This document shows, in pieces, positions 53,668 to 63,800 of a DNA stretch of 64,000 nt. How positions within the stretch are numbered: position 1 is the first letter of the stretch; the number at the start of each line of letters is the position of its first letter. The notes beneath the pieces are model-generated. The model saw only the letters and a program-made list of their open reading frames with translations. It was not told the origin of the DNA and did not search any database. The DNA lies in contig NZ_BMZR01000001.1 in NCBI RefSeq assembly GCF_014652895.1, positions 868,001 through 932,000 of the forward strand, written 5' to 3'. The stretch is from Psychrobacter glaciei (GTDB taxonomy: Bacteria; Pseudomonadota; Gammaproteobacteria; Pseudomonadales; Moraxellaceae). The position numbers and the translations under genes were made by a program.

Positions 53668-53794
53668 GCTTTTATTACTTATGAAATAAACTTAATTCAA
53701 ACAACAGCAGTATATTTAATCGCTGTAAGGTAAACTAAAATCCTTTATAATGGTTAAGTTATACTAAAAATTAAAACGCAGCTTAGGTGAGAAT

Positions 53795-54694
53795 ATGTTG
53801 GATAATTTACGCGGTATGGCTGTGTTCGCCAGTGTGGTTGGACATGGCTCGTTTAGTGGCTCAGCTCGTGAGCTTGGTATTACTACCAGTGCAGTCAGTC
53901 AGCAAATCCGCTCGTTAGAAAACGACTTAGGTGTCGTACTATTGCATCGCTCTACTCGTAAGCTCAGTTTAACGGAAGCGGGTGAGAGTTTTTACGAAGC
54001 GGCAAAAGACGTGGTCAGTGCGGCTGAGCAAGGTAGAATTAAAGTCAATCAGTTACGTGATGAGCTCGCAGGTAGCTTGCGTGTGGCTACAACACCTGAG
54101 CTTGGAGTCAATCATATTTTGCCGGCCTTATCTACTTGGATGGCGGCACATGATGACCTGAGTGTTACTTATTTAGCAGACAATCATTATATCGATATGA
54201 TTGATGAGCGTATCGATATCGCGATTCGTATGAGTCCAACGATCAATGATTCTAGTTTGAGTAGCCATCCTTTAACGGATGTGCGCCAGATGCTTGTCGC
54301 CTCACCACAATATCTACGCCAACATGTAAAACTTAAAACCCCTAAAGATTTGGCCGAACATCAGCTGATTTGTATTGAAATCATGAAAGATGCCAATCAG
54401 ATTGATATGATTCAGACCGAAACTGGCAAAAAATCGCGCATAAAACTGAATTCACGGATTTATACCAATAATGTGTTTATGGCCACAACTTTGGCAAAAG
54501 AAGGCCACGGTTTGGTTAGAATGATGGAAATGGACATTAGAAAAGAGCTTGAAAGTGGTGAATTGGTCGAAGTATTGACTGGTTATCAGCTGCCGAGCTT
54601 TGTGCTATATGCGGTTACTTTAAATCGCGATCAGCAGCCGGCTAAAATCACGCGTTGTCTAGAAGTGCTGAAAAAATACTTCCATGCGAATTAA
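53795..54694 (+). CDS. LysR-family transcriptional regulator
   Basis: 299 residues. The N-terminal winged helix-turn-helix MAVFASVVGHGSFSGSARELGITTSAVSQQIRSLENDLGVVLLHRSTRKLSLTEAG, here in part, is typical, and the C-terminal part is the usual effector-binding domain of the CrgA/DntR-like type. Gene targets unknown. A TATAAT at 53746-53751 lies 44 bp upstream and could be its -10 box. It is convergent with argD, separated by a shared terminator. Confidence 0.9.
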   Translation: MLDNLRGMAVFASVVGHGSFSGSARELGITTSAVSQQIRSLENDLGVVLLHRSTRKLSLTEAGESFYEAAKDVVSAAEQGRIKVNQLRDELAGSLRVATTPELGVNHILPALSTWMAAHDDLSVTYLADNHYIDMIDERIDIAIRMSPTINDSSLSSHPLTDVRQMLVASPQYLRQHVKLKTPKDLAEHQLICIEIMKDANQIDMIQTETGKKSRIKLNSRIYTNNVFMATTLAKEGHGLVRMMEMDIRKELESGELVEVLTGYQLPSFVLYAVTLNRDQQPAKITRCLEVLKKYFHAN

Positions 54695-54739
54695 CTTTTA
54701 ATCTATTTATATACATATAAAGCTTGATCAGTAGTAAGA

Positions 54740-54783
54740 AAAAGAAGCCTATAGATAGCAATTATCTATAGGTTTCTTTTTAA
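54740..54783. terminator. Bidirectional terminator between LysR gene and argD
   Basis: AAAGAAGCCTATAGATA and TATCTATAGGTTTCTTT form a 17-bp stem with one mismatch; T runs on both strands. Confidence 0.9.
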
Positions 54784-54817
54784 CTGTAAATAGGGTTTGT
54801 TTCTCTAAACCTTTGGG

Positions 54818-55999
54818 CTAAAACAACGGCTTTAATAAATCAATCAAACGATCAGCCACTTGTGTGCTTTCGTCACGGCTGATGTTAAGCGGTGGCAGTA
54901 AGCGTACCACATGGCCACCAGTTACATTGATAATCAGATTTTGCTCGTCACGGGCACGATCCACCAGCTTGCTACAATCCAACTCTTCAGGTAGCGCGAT
55001 ACCAATCATCATACCAGCGCCGCGACTGCTAACGCCATATTGTCCCAATGTATCGACTATACTTTCTCTGATGAATAAGCCTTCCGTCACTGCGTTTTCC
55101 ATGATATTACTGTTCGCTAATACCTCGTAGACGCTATGGACCACGCGGCTGGCCAATGGTGTGCCACCATAAGTAGAGCCATGGCTACCAGCACCGAACA
55201 AGCCGTTAGCGCGACCGCGTACCATACAAGCGCCGACTGGAAAACCGTTACCTAGACCTTTGGCTGTCGTTAAAACATCAGGACGAGCGTTGCTATGTTG
55301 ATAAGCAAAATATTTACCGGTGCGACCATTACCGGTTTGCACTTCATCCAACATAAATAGCCAATTATGAGCATCACATTCTGCTTGCAGCTCTTCTAAA
55401 TAAGTAAAGCCATTGGGGGCAGTATTGAGTCCACCCTCGCCTTGGATAGGCTCTACAAAGATGGCGCAAATGTCATCATGAGCTTGCGCGGCTTGCTTAA
55501 CCGCTGCAATATCGCCAAAGGGCACACGGATAAAGTCATCGTCCAAGGTATAAAAACCTTCGCGTGCTTTTGGGTTGGCAGTTGCTGATAAGGACAGTAA
55601 GGTACGGCCATGGAACGACTGCTCCATTACAATGACCTTTGGACGTTTAAAACCTTGCTTGTATGCATATAAACGCGCCATTTTTAACGCCGCTTCGTTT
55701 GCTTCAGCGCCACTATTAGCAAAAAACACGCTGTCCATTTGAGCTGCTGTACATAGCACTTCGCCAGCGCGCTCTTGCCAATCGATACCGAATAGGTTGC
55801 TCGTATGAACTAAGGTACCTGCTTGCTGCTGAATAGCATCAGTCACTTGTGGATGGCAATGTCCTAAGCCGCACACCGCGATACCAGTTAAGGCATCTAA
55901 GTATGGCGTATCGTCTTTGGTATAGAGCCAACTGCCTGAACCGCGTGTAAAGCTGATTGGTTGACGATTATAAGTGGGCATCAGGTAAGTAGCAGACAT
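54818..55999 (-). CDS. argD: Acetylornithine aminotransferase
   Basis: PLP enzyme of arginine synthesis (and possibly succinyl-diaminopimelate step of lysine synthesis). 394 residues from the ATG at 55999, with AAGGA about 9 nt upstream on the minus strand; the frame is open to 56104 but that part overlaps the yacG region. The PLP-lysine is in TTAKGLGNGFPVGAC, with LDEVQTGNGRTGKYF before it and HGSTYGGTPLASRVV after it, the class III signature. It follows yacG after 40 bp in the same orientation. Confidence 0.93.
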   Translation of the reverse strand: MSATYLMPTYNRQPISFTRGSGSWLYTKDDTPYLDALTGIAVCGLGHCHPQVTDAIQQQAGTLVHTSNLFGIDWQERAGEVLCTAAQMDSVFFANSGAEANEAALKMARLYAYKQGFKRPKVIVMEQSFHGRTLLSLSATANPKAREGFYTLDDDFIRVPFGDIAAVKQAAQAHDDICAIFVEPIQGEGGLNTAPNGFTYLEELQAECDAHNWLFMLDEVQTGNGRTGKYFAYQHSNARPDVLTTAKGLGNGFPVGACMVRGRANGLFGAGSHGSTYGGTPLASRVVHSVYEVLANSNIMENAVTEGLFIRESIVDTLGQYGVSSRGAGMMIGIALPEELDCSKLVDRARDEQNLIINVTGGHVVRLLPPLNISRDESTQVADRLIDLLKPLF

Positions 56000-56039
56000 G
56001 TAAAACATCCTTGGTATAATAATTGAATAAAAGTGTAGG

Positions 56040-56231
56040 TTATAGCTCGTCAGAGAAAGGTGTGGTCTCTGCAGGTAACGTGTAGTCTTCGTTTGCCCAA
56101 GCACCTAAGTCGATAATTTTGCAGCGACTGCTGCAGAATGGTTTATATTTATTGTCTTGCCATGCCGTCTGGGTACCGCAGCGTGGACAAGGATAGGTCT
56201 TGGGGGAGGTGTTTGAAGTAGAGTCAGTCAT
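56040..56231 (-). CDS. yacG: DNA gyrase inhibitor YacG, zinc protein
   Basis: 63 residues from the ATG at 56231 (open frame to 56357, but the upstream part is not family-like). The zinc motif is CPRCG...[20 protein letters not shown], i.e. C-x2-C and C-x3-C, as in YacG (65 residues in E. coli), which inhibits gyrase. Met36 and Met38 of the long frame lie only 15-21 bp upstream, so a few extra residues cannot be excluded. In other bacteria yacG adjoins coaE and zapD; here it precedes argD. Confidence 0.85.
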   Translation of the reverse strand: MTDSTSNTSPKTYPCPRCGTQTAWQDNKYKPFCSSRCKIIDLGAWANEDYTLPAETTPFSDEL

Positions 56232-56443
56232 AATAAGTGAGGCCATCCTCATGGTTATTAGGAAAAGTACAATCAGTGAAAGAGAATCGGTATAATAGCA
56301 TGGGGCTAAAGAATGACAAAAGGCAAATACCCGTCTATCTATGTCAAACCAAATCAAACCAAATCAATCTAAGCAAAGCCAATAGTTTAACAATCAAATT
56401 GATACCTTGATAAAGGTTATCGTTCACAGGGCTATATCTTATC

Positions 56444-57121
56444 ATGATGCAACAACCAACGCTTTCCCATCAGAAAACCCGCGCTTTTCAACCACATAAA
56501 CTGTCAGCACCGCGTGACTTTATTGTTCCAACAATAATCAACGAAATTGAAGATAATGTCCCTTTACTGCTAGAGATTGGTGCAGGGAAGGGTAAGCACG
56601 CGCTCAGTTTTGCTACACAGAATCCTGGCAAGCAGCTGATAGCCATTGAACGTACTCGTAATAAGTTTGAAGCCTTTGCTAAACTTGCCACACAGCAAAA
56701 TGTAGATAACTTAAATGCTATTCATGCTGATGCCATCGCGTGGATCGTACATGCGATCGCACCCCGTAGTATTGCCAAAATTTTTATACTATACCCCAAC
56801 CCTGAACAGCACAATCCTAATCAACAATGGTTGAATATGCCATTTTTTGAGTTCTTATTATCGCGTCTAAAAGTAGGCGGAGAAGTGGTGCTAGCGACTA
56901 ATATAGAAGCGTATATGGATAATGCAGCGCAACAAGCCTCTGCGGTATGGTGTTTGCCAAATATTCGCCACCACGTGCCAATAGACAGTGAGCGTACGCA
57001 CTTTGAGGTAAAGTACCTAGCACGCGGAGAGACATGTTGGGAGCTGACGATGCGTAAGCCAGAGGGCTATAAAACGAGGTTTGATGATTGGCATGCTAGT
57101 AATGTGAAAGACAAAATATAG
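56444..57121 (+). CDS. TrmB-like SAM-dependent methyltransferase
   Basis: 225 residues. The SAM-binding loop LLEIGAGKGKHALSFA (TrmB consensus: E-I-G-x-G-x-G) and the AIERTRNKFEAFAK segment match the tRNA (guanine-46-N7) methyltransferase family, and the FILYPNPEQHNPNQQWLN segment sits where TrmB has PDPWPKKRHHKRR. The catalytic-region sequence is altered (Trp to Asn, no Lys-Lys-Arg), so the target may differ from G46 of tRNA. It may be a paralogue of a canonical trmB elsewhere in the genome, which I cannot check. A weak ribosome site precedes the ATG. Confidence 0.7.
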   Translation: MMQQPTLSHQKTRAFQPHKLSAPRDFIVPTIINEIEDNVPLLLEIGAGKGKHALSFATQNPGKQLIAIERTRNKFEAFAKLATQQNVDNLNAIHADAIAWIVHAIAPRSIAKIFILYPNPEQHNPNQQWLNMPFFEFLLSRLKVGGEVVLATNIEAYMDNAAQQASAVWCLPNIRHHVPIDSERTHFEVKYLARGETCWELTMRKPEGYKTRFDDWHASNVKDKI

Positions 57122-57210
57122 CCTAAGCAAATAACGCAACCATTAAAAATAATTCATGATGGCAAATTCTATTATATATTAGATAGCCTAAGCAATTAAA
57201 ATGATTACAT

Positions 57211-57240
57211 AAAAAAGACTGCCACTAAAGGGCAGTCCAA
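57211..57240 (-). terminator. Terminator of the UbiB-like gene
   Basis: GACTGCC and GGCAGTC pair around a 7-nt loop; on the minus strand six T follow. Confidence 0.85.
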
Positions 57241-57258
57241 AAATCGCATATTTTTATA

Positions 57259-58665
57259 CTATAAATAAGGCTTCACTAATTTATTAGAGTCCGTATAAGC
57301 GTCTAAAACTGTTAAAAGAGTATAAGCACCAATAAACTTACGACTAATAAACATAAATTCTTTTGGCGGCAGATTAAATTCAAAAGACTGCATCGCCCGT
57401 GTCGCAGCAGATGAGAGGCGTGAATGCAGCTTGCTGTTTGCCCAGATATAGCGATTTTGTTCATCCAAACACTCAGTAGGAATGTCACTATTCATCGCGG
57501 GATCACTAAAAGGCTCAGTTGCCAATAAAAATAACGAGGCAATATCAGAACGAACTTTTTCACTCATCGTGTCAAAAAAGTCATAGCCAGTCATGGCTTG
57601 GATCATCGCCTGATGATCATGACGATAACCAGCTTTTAGTAAACCATGAGCAATCGTCAATAGAGTATTATCAAACTGGCGAATAGCCCCAAAATCTAAT
57701 AATACTAACTTATCAATATCGTTTTCATTATCGCTGACACGGACGAGGTAGTTACCAAAGTTTGGGTCCGTTTGCATCTCGCCCCAAACAAAAATCTCTT
57801 GCATCATAATTTCTATGGCTGCTTGACCAATGGCATTGCGGCGCTCATGAGGCAAAAGCTGTAGCGCTTCAGAAACAACGCTAATGCCAGGCTCATAAGA
57901 CATACATAACAGACGTTTGCTCGAATAAGTGCGATTTATTTTGGGCACAGCATAACGTGGATCATCTATTAAGCGCTCATAAAAACGCTCAGTGGTTGCA
58001 GCCTCTGCCTCATAATCAACTTCGTGATGGAGTAGGTCGCGTATCTCTTCAAACCATGCATCGAGCGAGCGCGTTTGCGGGACAATGTTGCTGACTTTTA
58101 GCAAACGCTTAAATAAGGCAAGATCAGAGTTGATGGCGTCTGCCACCCCTGGATATTGAATTTTCAACACCACTTGCTCACCAGTCGCTAACACCGTGGC
58201 TCGATGGACTTGGGCAAGAGAAGCTGTACCAATCGGGATAGTATCTACATCAAGCTCACTGAGTTTGTCACCCAGTAGTTGACGCAAGGTATGCTCGATG
58301 GTTGGCCATGACAGGGTAGCCGTATCATCATTAAGCGTTTGTAAGGCACGTGTTATTTCAGGCGGCAATACATGCTCACCATAAATGGCCAACATTTGAC
58401 CGATTTTTACTACTGAGCCTTTCAGTTTGCCCAGTTCTTCTGCCACATAATTTGCCTGCGCTTCCATAAAAGCTTGGTTACGTGCCGTGCGCGCTTCTTT
58501 ATTCAAAAACATACCAGACACGCTATTGCCTGCCCAACGACGACCAATATTTAAAGAGGTTTTGGCAATCGACATACGACGCTCAAACCCTGAGGTTTTT
58601 AAGTTGTCAATTGACTGCTTATTATTAGAAGGTTTAGACGTATCATTTGCCATAAATATAATCAT
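57259..58665 (-). CDS. ABC1/UbiB-family atypical kinase
   Basis: 468 residues (or 464 from an ATG at 58653). The ABC1 signature KLGSVVKIGQMLA with the KxGQ motif, the Ala-rich loop GTASLAQVHRA, the lysine in VVLKIQYPGV and the QTDPNFGNYLV ... LVLLDFGAIRQ catalytic segments are all present. UbiB/AarF proteins act in ubiquinone synthesis or lipid trafficking, but this gene is not in a ubi operon; it might also be one of the several non-UbiB ABC1 proteins. No C-terminal membrane helices are obvious, unlike UbiB. Monocistronic. Confidence 0.85.
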   Translation of the reverse strand: MIIFMANDTSKPSNNKQSIDNLKTSGFERRMSIAKTSLNIGRRWAGNSVSGMFLNKEARTARNQAFMEAQANYVAEELGKLKGSVVKIGQMLAIYGEHVLPPEITRALQTLNDDTATLSWPTIEHTLRQLLGDKLSELDVDTIPIGTASLAQVHRATVLATGEQVVLKIQYPGVADAINSDLALFKRLLKVSNIVPQTRSLDAWFEEIRDLLHHEVDYEAEAATTERFYERLIDDPRYAVPKINRTYSSKRLLCMSYEPGISVVSEALQLLPHERRNAIGQAAIEIMMQEIFVWGEMQTDPNFGNYLVRVSDNENDIDKLVLLDFGAIRQFDNTLLTIAHGLLKAGYRHDHQAMIQAMTGYDFFDTMSEKVRSDIASLFLLATEPFSDPAMNSDIPTECLDEQNRYIWANSKLHSRLSSAATRAMQSFEFNLPPKEFMFISRKFIGAYTLLTVLDAYTDSNKLVKPYL

Positions 58666-58930
58666 TCATCCAGTTGGTATTGATTTGCGGGTTCAAAACC
58701 TACAATACAAGAGAGATGCGACGCGCAGGTACAAACGGGTACAAAATTGTATCATATAAAGAGAAGGCGGTTTATAAGCCTTAGTTGACTACTGGCAGTT
58801 ACTTTGTAAGCTAAAGTAAGATTCGAACGTTTACACACGTTAGCCAATGTTGTTGCTACAAACGACTTCATAAAGTAAAAAGTCTGTATCGATTTAAAGA
58901 TACAGCAAAAAACACGACCTAGCATAGTAC

Positions 58931-59017
58931 TAGGGCGTGTCATTAATTAGCACATTGATATATTTTAGTAGTCTTAAAACGGCTCAATTTTGCCAAACAT
59001 CGTCAGAAACCTTGTCA
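58931..59017. repeat. MITE-1 copy F, left half only
   Basis: Starts TAGGGCGTGTCATTAATTAG and continues with ACGGCTCAATTTTGCCAAACATCGTCA, matching the left interior of copy A (AATGGCTAAATCTTGCCAAACATCGTCA), but no right end is found before the purD stop codon at 59026. Confidence 0.65.
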
Positions 59018-59025
59018 ATAATGGA

Positions 59026-60375
59026 CTATGCCTTTGCTTTTTCGCGGGTAATCGCATGATGACCGATATCGCGGCGATACTGCGCCCCATCAAAGCTGAT
59101 TGCACCTGTTACTGCCAATGCGGCTTGTTGAGCTTCTGAGATAGTATCTGCTAATGCCGTCACGCATAATACTCGTCCGCCATTAGTAATAACTTCTTTG
59201 TTATTACCCGTATTTGCCGTATCAGCATTGCTATCATGTGAAAAAGCCGTGCCTGCGTGAAAGACTTTAACCGCACTATCACTATTGGCATCCAACTCTG
59301 GCAAGCCAGCAATCACATCACCTTTTGAAGAAGTTTCAGGATAGCCTTTTGAGGCAACCACGATACCAAGGGCAGGGCGCGCATCCCATTGAGCATCACT
59401 TGGTAATTGACCTGCCAGCCCTTGAGCGACCAGATCTACCATTGAAGACTGCAAGCGCATTAAAATAGGCTGTGTCTCTGGATCACCAAAACGGCAGTTA
59501 AATTCGATGACATACGGATCGCCTGCCTTGTCAATCATGAGACCAGCATATAAAAATCCAGTATAAGGATGACCGGCGGCATTCATAGCGTTAACGACGG
59601 GCTGAATAACTTGTGCCATTACCTTGTCATGAACCTCTTGAGTAACGACTGGTGCAGGAGAATAGGCACCCATACCACCAGTATTAGGCCCAGTGTCGCC
59701 TTCAAAAGCGCGCTTATGATCTTGGCTGGTTGCCATCGGCAGGATATTTTTGCCATCAACCATACAAATAAAGCTGGCTTCTTCACCTTGTAAAAACTGT
59801 TCGATAACGACACGACTACCAGCGTCGCCAAACTTATTGTCAGCCAGCATATCGTCGATTGCATCATGTGCTTGTTCGACAGTCTCCGCAACGATGACGC
59901 CTTTACCGGCAGCTAGACCATCCGCTTTGATGACAATAGGCGCGCCTTGTTCATCGATATAGGCTTTGGCAGCATCAGCATCTGTAAATCCTTGGTAAGC
60001 CGCCGTTGGGATATCGTTCTGTGCCATGAATTCTTTGGCAAAGGTTTTTGACCCTTCTAATTGCGCACAATATGCGGTCGGCCCCCAAGCCTTGATGCCA
60101 GCAGCACGGCAGGCGTCGACGATACCTGTAACTAGTGGCGCTTCTGGGCCTACGATGACCATATCGATGGCGTTATTTTGGCAAAACTCGATGACAGCAC
60201 TGTGTTCATCTGCCTCACTGTGTGCAGGCTCTAAAACAACGTTTTGGCATTTAGGTTCAAGGGCAGTACCAGCATTGCCTGGCACGACGTAAACGTGTTG
60301 GACATTGTCGTCTTTTGCACATTGCCATGCTAGCGCGTGTTCGCGACCACCTGAGCCAATCACCAAAATATTCAT
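59026..60375 (-). CDS. purD: Phosphoribosylamine--glycine ligase
   Basis: Second step of purine synthesis: phosphoribosylamine plus glycine and ATP. ATP-grasp fold. The frame is open to 60420, but the family begins MNILVIGSGGREHALAWQC, so I take the ATG at 60375 (449 residues; the adjacent ATG at 60378 is equal). LYAGLMIDKAGDPYVIEFNCRFGDPETQ and VIKADGLAAGKGVIVA are family motifs. Not in a purH-purD operon here. A MITE-1 remnant abuts the stop codon. Confidence 0.95.
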   Translation of the reverse strand: MNILVIGSGGREHALAWQCAKDDNVQHVYVVPGNAGTALEPKCQNVVLEPAHSEADEHSAVIEFCQNNAIDMVIVGPEAPLVTGIVDACRAAGIKAWGPTAYCAQLEGSKTFAKEFMAQNDIPTAAYQGFTDADAAKAYIDEQGAPIVIKADGLAAGKGVIVAETVEQAHDAIDDMLADNKFGDAGSRVVIEQFLQGEEASFICMVDGKNILPMATSQDHKRAFEGDTGPNTGGMGAYSPAPVVTQEVHDKVMAQVIQPVVNAMNAAGHPYTGFLYAGLMIDKAGDPYVIEFNCRFGDPETQPILMRLQSSMVDLVAQGLAGQLPSDAQWDARPALGIVVASKGYPETSSKGDVIAGLPELDANSDSAVKVFHAGTAFSHDSNADTANTGNNKEVITNGGRVLCVTALADTISEAQQAALAVTGAISFDGAQYRRDIGHHAITREKAKA

Positions 60376-60835
60376 CATACGTCTTGCCCTTAGCATTAAA
60401 GTTAATAATGAGTTAGTCATACACTCTGAGAGATACGGTCATATTCTAACAAAAAAAGTGTCTTGATTACCATGAGTATCCACTTGCCAGCAAGTATTCG
60501 CCAATAATTAAGGCCTCATTGTCTCATGAGCAAAGGTTATCGGCATGTTGCTGATTCATGAAATGATGTTGTACGCTTTAGCTATGAGCGTAGGTGCGTT
60601 ACACTTCAACATATTAACGGTATCAAATCTAGCAAGCCGTTTGCTCTTATAAAAGTTAGGCAATAAAAACCAGGAGAGGATGCCAATAATAACAAGGTAG
60701 CTCACAAATGGAGTACTACCATCTGACATCGGTAAGATTCATTATATTCAAACGTTGCTAGTCATTGATATTGATTAATGAGTGAAAATAGATAGAGAAA
60801 ATTGAAGTACTAAACTTATAACAAGGACAGCAAAC
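60376..60835. other. Intergenic region purD-gdh (460 bp)
   Basis: Divergent promoters of purD and the glutamate dehydrogenase must lie here, but I see no textbook -10/-35 pair. A 57-codon frame on the minus strand (60556-60729) is listed apart as doubtful. No RNA gene or repeat seen. Confidence 0.5.
60556..60729 (-). CDS. Doubtful small membrane protein
   Basis: 57 codons from ATG at 60729: STPFVSYLVIIGILSWFLLP (residues 5-24) is a plausible membrane helix, followed by a basic NFYKSKR and an amphipathic tail. It looks like a single-pass membrane protein, but there is no ribosome binding site upstream, so it may be a gene fragment or chance. No family recognised. Confidence 0.3.
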   Translation of the reverse strand: MSDGSTPFVSYLVIIGILSWFLLPNFYKSKRLARFDTVNMLKCNAPTLIAKAYNIIS

Positions 60836-63800
60836 ATGCCAAACTCTCTAAGTATCGCAAAAGAGCACATAAGCCAGATAAGCGATATTGCCACCAACTA
60901 TGTACAAAATGACAAATCGCTATTTGATCATTTTATTCATAGTTATTACCAGCCGCTGCATCAGGAAACAGCAGAGGCAATAAGTAATACTGATTTAGCT
61001 GGCATGGCACTCCATCATTTTACGCTACTGAAATCTTATGATGGCAAAAAACCACAACTCGCCATTTTAAATCCAAAGGCAGAAGAGCAGCATTTCCACA
61101 GCTCACACACAGTAATACAGATAGTGGCTTACGACAGGCCGTTCTTGGTAGACACAATCTTGATGAGTCTTGAGGCTCAAGGTATTGACGTCCATCGCAC
61201 GTATAACATCATTATTAGTGTTGCGCGTGATGATGACGGCAATATCGTTCATATTGAAGGCGCGCATGAAAGCGCCACGTCTCACTTATCTTTGATTCAC
61301 TGCGAAATTGCCTATCAAGACGACGAAGAATTGGCGGCATTACAAGAACTATTATTAGCAAAAGTGGACACGCTTGATACGGTCGTTGGCGATTGGAAGC
61401 AAATGAGAGAAAAACTGACTTCTATTCAATCTGAACTGTCAAAAAAACCACTGCCAGAAGTATTCTATTCTCAGAAAGAGATTCAAGCATTTTTGGATTG
61501 GATATTAGACGATCATTTTATCTTTTTAGGCTATCGTGAGTACCGCTTAGAAGGCGGTAGTATGATGGATGTCAACAGCGATGCTACCAACGCTAAAAAT
61601 GCAGACTTGGATTTATTTGCTATTGGTAATAGTGGGCTTGGTCTGCTACGTGGCGCTGAAGAAGACAAACTGTCAGAAAGCTTTAGCCAATTGCCAACAG
61701 TACTCAAGCAGCTATTGACTGAGCCGCGCGTATTGATGCTCTCTAAATCAAGCCGTGTCTCACCTGTGCATCGTCCAGTATATATGGACTTTTTGGGTAT
61801 TCATAAGTTCGATGACAACGGTAAACTGGTCGGTGAATATCGATTTATCGGTTTGCTAACGTCGCAAGCCTATCAGCTGACCGTCCAGCAAATACCACTA
61901 CTGCGCGAAAAAGCCAATAAAATAATGGCAATGGCGTACCTGCCACGAGATGGTCATGCACACCATAAGATGATGCACGTCATCAATACCTTGCCACGTG
62001 ATGACCTATTTCAAGCCAGCGTCGAAGAGTTATATCCCATTGTCTCTGGCATTAGCCAATTACAAGACAAAAAGAGCCTACGTCTATTCAGCCGCATCGA
62101 CCATTATCAGCGTTTTGTTTCCTGCTTGGTCTATATTCCCCGTGATAAATTCAACACTGAATTGCGCATTAAAGTACAAAATGTCTTGAAAGATGCTTAC
62201 GGTGGCACGTCATCTGGCTTTACCACTGAGTTTAATGAATCTGCCCACGCTCGTGTGCATGTCCATGTACGCACCGTGCCCGGTCAAGTTAATGAAGTGA
62301 ATACGGCAGCTCTAGAAGAAAAGCTATCGGCACTCATGCAGTCATGGGGTGATCATTATCAAAAAATGCTACTTGATAATGTGGGTGAACAACAAGCCAA
62401 TGCACTCAATCGTCGTTTTTTAAACTATATACCTGCCGCTTACCAAGAGCGCTTTGATGCTCGTACTGCCGTCGAAGATGTCAAGCGTCTGGCTGGGTTA
62501 ACCGACGTTCAGCCAATGATTTGGCACTTGTATCAGTCAACAGGTGACGCGAGTAATCAGTTGCACCTGAAGCTCTATGGTCGTGAGCAACCAGTCATCT
62601 TGTCAAAAGTATTGCCCATTCTTGAAAACTTTGGTGTCTCGGTAATTTCGGCGCAAACCTATGAGTTTGACTTGCCTGAGAAGCCTATTTGGATGCAAGA
62701 GTATGAGCTCACCTTGGAACATGTCGATACGGTCAATATGCAAGTGGTGCGCAATCAATTTGAAGAGAGTCTCAAGCAAATTTGGGCAGGACGTGTTGAG
62801 AGTGACTCTTTTAACGAGCTGGTATTGATTACTAAGCTAGACACTTATGATGTGGTCGTGCTCCGCGCCTTGCAGCGCTATATGATGCAAGCCCGCGCAC
62901 CATTCTCTAGTGCTTATATTCAGCAGACTGTGGTCAAAAACAGCGACATTAGTGTGGCATTAAGCAGCTTGTTCGATGCGCGTATGAATCCTAAATATAG
63001 TGAAGAGGCGCGCCAAGAAAAAACCACGCAGATTCAAGAGCAAATTACAGCGGCATTGATAGACGTTGATAGTCTAGATGAAGACCGTATCTTGCGTTGG
63101 TACTTAGACTTGATCAATGCAATGGTGCGTACCAACTTTTATCAAACAGATAGTGAAGGTGTGCGTAAAGATCGCCTATCGTTTAAGTTTTTGGCAGCAG
63201 ATATTCCAAACTTGCCTAAACCTAAGCCGATGTTTGAGATATTTGTCTACTCGCCACGCGTTGAAGCCGTACATCTACGCGGTGGTAAAGTCGCCCGTGG
63301 TGGTCTACGTTGGTCAGATCGTATGGAAGATTTCCGTACCGAAGTACTTGGTCTGGTCAAAGCGCAAATGGTCAAAAACGCGGTTATCGTGCCGGTCGGT
63401 TCAAAAGGTGGCTTTATCGTCAAGACCAAATCTATGGCAGATGGCCGCGAAGCGTTCCAAGCCGAAGGTATCGCCTGTTATCAGACGTTCTTACGCGGTA
63501 TGCTCGATGTCACGGATAATATTGTGGATGGAAAAATTGTCCCGCCAGCCGATACGGTGCGTCATGATGAAGACGATCCGTACTTAGTCGTTGCAGCCGA
63601 TAAAGGTACGGCAAGTTTCTCTGATATTGCCAACGCCTTGTCTGCCGAATACAACTTCTGGCTCGATGATGCCTTTGCCTCGGGCGGCTCGGTCGGTTAT
63701 GATCACAAAGCCATGGGTATCACCGCTCGCGGTGGTTGGGAGTCGGTTAAACGTCACTTCCGTATGCGCGGCATGGACATTCAAAACCGTGATGACTTCA

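Noticed and set aside
56000..56104. Upstream extension of argD
   Set aside because: It reads through the end of yacG and adds a non-homologous hydrophobic stretch; the ATG at 55999 has AAGGA upstream.
57120..57195. Direct repeat TAGCCTAAGCAA at 57120 and 57184 (also near 31010)
   Set aside because: Only 12 bp in AT-rich spacers; could be chance and has no inverted or element structure.
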